From the NCBI GenBank assembly GCA_951213105.1, contig OX578136.1, positions 152,995,178 to 153,059,177 on the forward strand: DNA of 64,000 nt, written 5' to 3'. A model generated the notes under the pieces. That model saw nothing but the letters and a program-made list of their open reading frames with translations. It was not told the DNA's origin and did not search any database. Both the position numbers and the translations under genes were made by a program. Below, piece by piece: positions 60,776 to 64,000 of the stretch (the stretch's first letter is position 1; each line of letters opens with the position of its first letter). This DNA comes from Amaurobius ferox (taxonomy: Eukaryota > Arthropoda > Arachnida > Araneae > Amaurobiidae).

Positions 60776-62139
60776 TAATAAATTTCTTTAAAATCTTTAA
60801 AATTTTTGAAGTTTCAAGTTATAAGATTTTGAAATTGATTCAAAATCACAAAATATTTTAAGTATCGTGTATTTCAATATGTTTTCTAAAATTTTAAAAG
60901 TTTTTTATTCTGTAATTACAAGCGTAAGTTACACAATATTTTTAGAATGCACAAAAATCTTATTTTGTAGTCTTTTTATGATAGTTATTCACTTTTATTC
61001 AAATTGAATTCTACTATCATTTACATTCAAATTTCAAAATTTCAATTGATAAAACTATAGAATGCATTCCTTTGGTAGAAATGCGTCACTTTGGAGCCAA
61101 TTTTAAAACACGGGAATATACGTCACTTTAGAGGGAAAGAGTCAATTTCAAAACACTGAGAAATGCACTAATTTGGCATACTTTTGTACTTAGGAAAAGA
61201 CCGAGTGCGGGGCTACTCTATAGATCTACCATAAAAAGTAGTATGTTTTTAAAATGAAGGCAGAAACCAGAAAATAGCTATTTACATTTTTTAAATATTA
61301 AAATAAAATACTTAAACAGTTACAGACAACACAAAAATATTAATAATTCGATAGGGTTACCATGGGTGAGAAATACATAAAACATAAAATTCTTAAGTTA
61401 TCAATTGATAAATAAGAGGATTTATAAAAAATTTCTTTGACACAATAACCCTAAAAATATTAGAAAAAAAATGATTTTTTTTTTTTTTTCAAGAAATAAA
61501 CAAGGATACTAGAAATTAGTGTTTTACAGTTGAAATTCCCCTTGGCTTAAATTTGATTTGATTCTGCAAATTCAAAAATTTAATTAATTCTGCCTTTAAA
61601 TTCAAAATATATGAAGCTTGGGATGTACAAAAAGAATGTCTTTATCATTTAAATTATTAAATATATCATTCTATTTATAAGAATTATCTCTTCTAAACAA
61701 AATATTTCACCTGAATATTAAAAACAAAAATATGATAATTCAGTCAGATATACCTACTCTAAGGTAGAATAATTAGAAGATGAAGATATATGTGATAGGG
61801 TTATTTTAGCAGGGCACCTCAACAGCAGCAGCCTTAAGAACAGTTGAAAGTGATGTTTCTTTCATAAAAGAAACCAAAAGGGAAACAAATTTTCTTACAA
61901 TGAAATGAGTTTTTTTAACAGACTGGTTTATTTAAATTTCAGTTGAGGTTTTTAAATTTAAAACAAAATTATTTCATAATACATTATGCAAGTTGCAAAT
62001 TAATAATAGTATAAAGAAAATCTATGAAAACACATCATGGCCAGCAACCTCATGTATGTTGATTTATGAAATGCTCAAATACTCAGACAGATATAGAAGA
62101 GTGAATCCCACTACAAAATACTTTTGTGAATATTACTTA
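60776..62139. other. Nothing recognised
   Basis: AT-rich noncoding sequence with a T-run near 61474-61490; no repeat family or gene identified. Confidence 0.5.
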
Positions 62140-62710
62140 GTTAATGCAAACAAATTACATAAGTGGAAAAATAATTTCATAGTTAAACAAAATATACAGA
62201 GGATTATGTAAATGCAGTTTTTCATGATTCTGCTCCAAAATAGTCTAATTTTATTAATAATACATTTGAAAAATAGTTTTTCTGTGCAAAACACGAAATA
62301 ATTACAAAAATTGTTGGCAATGCAAAAACAGATTACAAAAGACGAAAATATTTCCCAAATTAAAAGAAATATACCGTGGATTGCATACAAATGCAGTTTT
62401 TCACCATACAGCTTCAAAATAGCCCTTTATTTCATAAATAATATGTTTTCTCTATAAAACATGAAACAATTACAAATATTATAGTCATTGCAAACAAATT
62501 ACAAAAGTGGAAAATAATTTTCAAATTAAATGAGGTATGCTGAGAATTGCGTACAAATGCAGATTTTCACAAGCTGCTGTAAAATAAATAGCCTTTCATT
62601 ATATTAATATGGTAGAATAATAGTTTTTTTTTTTATACAAAACAAAATAATTATATAAATTTCAGTTGATGCAAATAGATTGTAAAAATGGCAGAAAGAT
62701 AATCATTGGT
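62140..62710 (+). repeat. Tandem repeat, about 165-180-bp units
   Basis: Four decayed units with GCAAACAAATTACAAAAGTGG, then TGCGTACAAATGCAG(T/A)TTTTCA, at about 62150, 62320, 62485 and 62670. Confidence 0.78.
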
Positions 62711-63114
62711 CATCTCTCTTCAGACACAGTGGGAATCGCAGTATGCAAGTGCCAATTTTGCAATCATGGAGAAATATATTTTCAGATGTAAGAAAGGGAA
62801 AACTGATCAAAATTCATGGCTTTGTTCACATTTCACAGTATTTTTGGAACATATATGACTGATTTCATGACATTTCCGGGATTTTTGTAACTTGTAAACA
62901 TCCTATAAACTAGGGAAATGACTTTCACCCGCAGAAAGAAGAAAATTACTGGGGCAAAAAACAAAAAATGTGGGGAAGTACTCAGAAAGAACATAATTGC
63001 AAATCTGTGGAAGAATCCTGTAAAGAAAAATTTTATTCAATCAAATTTGCGACATGCACATGTGGGAAGACACATTTAGTTTTCTCTAAAATATTTCATT
63101 AATTAGGAACACGT

Positions 63115-63345
63115 AGTTACCAAATCGCGATTGACTGTGATTCATGCATAGCTACGGAATCGTGGTCCACGGCAAATGACCAGAGATTCGTGCTCCAATT
63201 GACCCGAACTACCAGTCGCCGGTGCCATAGGACTGAAAGGATTTCTGAGAAATTTCTGTTACCAGAAATTACCTTCAGTGTGACCAAATCATGATTGACT
63301 GCAATTCGCACATAGCTATGGAATCGTGAGCAGCAACAACAAAGC
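63115..63345 (+). repeat. Direct repeat pair, about 165 bp apart
   Basis: ACCAAATC(G/A)(C/T)GATTGACTG then CATAGCTA(C/T)GGAATCGTG at about 63118-63165 and 63284-63329. Confidence 0.65.
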
Positions 63346-63399
63346 GATTGACAATGGTCCACATGGCAATTCCATAGCTGCCAACCTTGGAAAATGAAA

Positions 63400-64000
63400 A
63401 TTAGGGAGATTTTTAAATATTTGCAATTCGCGACAAAAATTGAAAAATCGCACAGCGCGATAACAATTTATTTTTTTACAGAAAGCATAAAAGGGAATTT
63501 TCAAGACAGAATAGGGATTTTTTCCCTCTACTACAAAACTGCACCATAAAAAATAGACAAATATGATAAAAAATCTGAATTGTATCTATAAACACAATTT
63601 AATTTCAACGAATGCAAAAGAATTAAATCATCTTTTAAAAAATAAGCACATTCGTTAGAGTTATTCTCATCAGAGTCTATAACAATGTTCATTACACTGA
63701 ATATGATGCATGAAAAAAAATGTCATTGGTTACTGTTTAATAATCATTCACATGTCTTTGACACAGAAACACTTCTCTGCAGATAAAATATTGAATAAAA
63801 GTAATCTTTTGGTAAGTAAAAATACAGCACGTAAAAGTTCTATATAATTAAAAAATGTCAAATTCAATCCTTCTTACTACTTAAAAATAAAGCTCTTTTT
63901 GCTTTTTTTAAGAACTCCTTACTAAATTCTTCACTATCCCTTCACAGAGTTCATACCGATTTTTCAAAATAGAAAAATTTGTATTATGCAAAAATAATCA
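63400..64000. other. Nothing recognised at the right edge
   Basis: AT-rich noncoding sequence without a recognised repeat or exon. Confidence 0.5.

Overview
This window is an AT-rich, intron-dominated stretch of an animal genome, most likely an arthropod and possibly an arachnid. That guess rests on the mix of transposons, on tRNA-derived SINEs and on the host gene. There are no operons, ribosome-binding sites or other prokaryotic hallmarks.

The one host gene I can support is on the minus strand and runs right to left through most of the window. It is a homolog of REXO1 (RNA exonuclease 1 homolog, the Elongin-A-binding protein). Nine exons are visible: 56373-58270, 53602-53694, 34899-35012, 32615-32809, 29862-29996, 26522-26774, 22062-22211, 16595-16708 and 13799-13872. 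All have GT/AG borders and compatible phases. The N-terminal exon(s) and the catalytic DEDDh exonuclease exons are not seen and probably lie outside the window. Introns run from 2.1 to 18.6 kb and are filled with mobile elements.

Region by region: 1-5 kb holds two head-to-head copies of a dispersed repeat (R1), one split by a decayed hAT element. 5-10 kb holds a foldback element, a reverse transcriptase relic, a short hAT-type element with a perfect 8-bp target duplication, and a degenerate satellite. 12-13 kb is a Tigger-like relic. 14-22 kb contains the 3'-most visible exons, a third R1 copy and a pogo/POGK-like relic. 23-26.5 kb holds a retrotransposon RNase H relic and a non-autonomous Helitron with a matching empty site at 34.2 kb. 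28-28.7 kb has tRNA-SINEs. 40-49.4 kb is a nest: Helitron ends around a tandem SINE array that was itself split by a full-length copia-type LTR retrotransposon (41404-48381). 53-64 kb has the 5'-most visible exons, minisatellites and simple repeats.

Two observations stand out. First, the copia element is intact: two 787-bp LTRs that look identical, a 5-bp target duplication and one open polyprotein. Between integrase and reverse transcriptase it appears to carry a methyl-CpG-binding (MBD)-like domain. Second, a 56-57-bp unit, which is also the 3' module of the local tRNA-SINE, occurs at scattered sites, several with 13-16-bp target duplications. Its copies differ strongly in sequence but fold into the same two-part hairpin with compensatory base changes. 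That suggests a structured-RNA mobile module.
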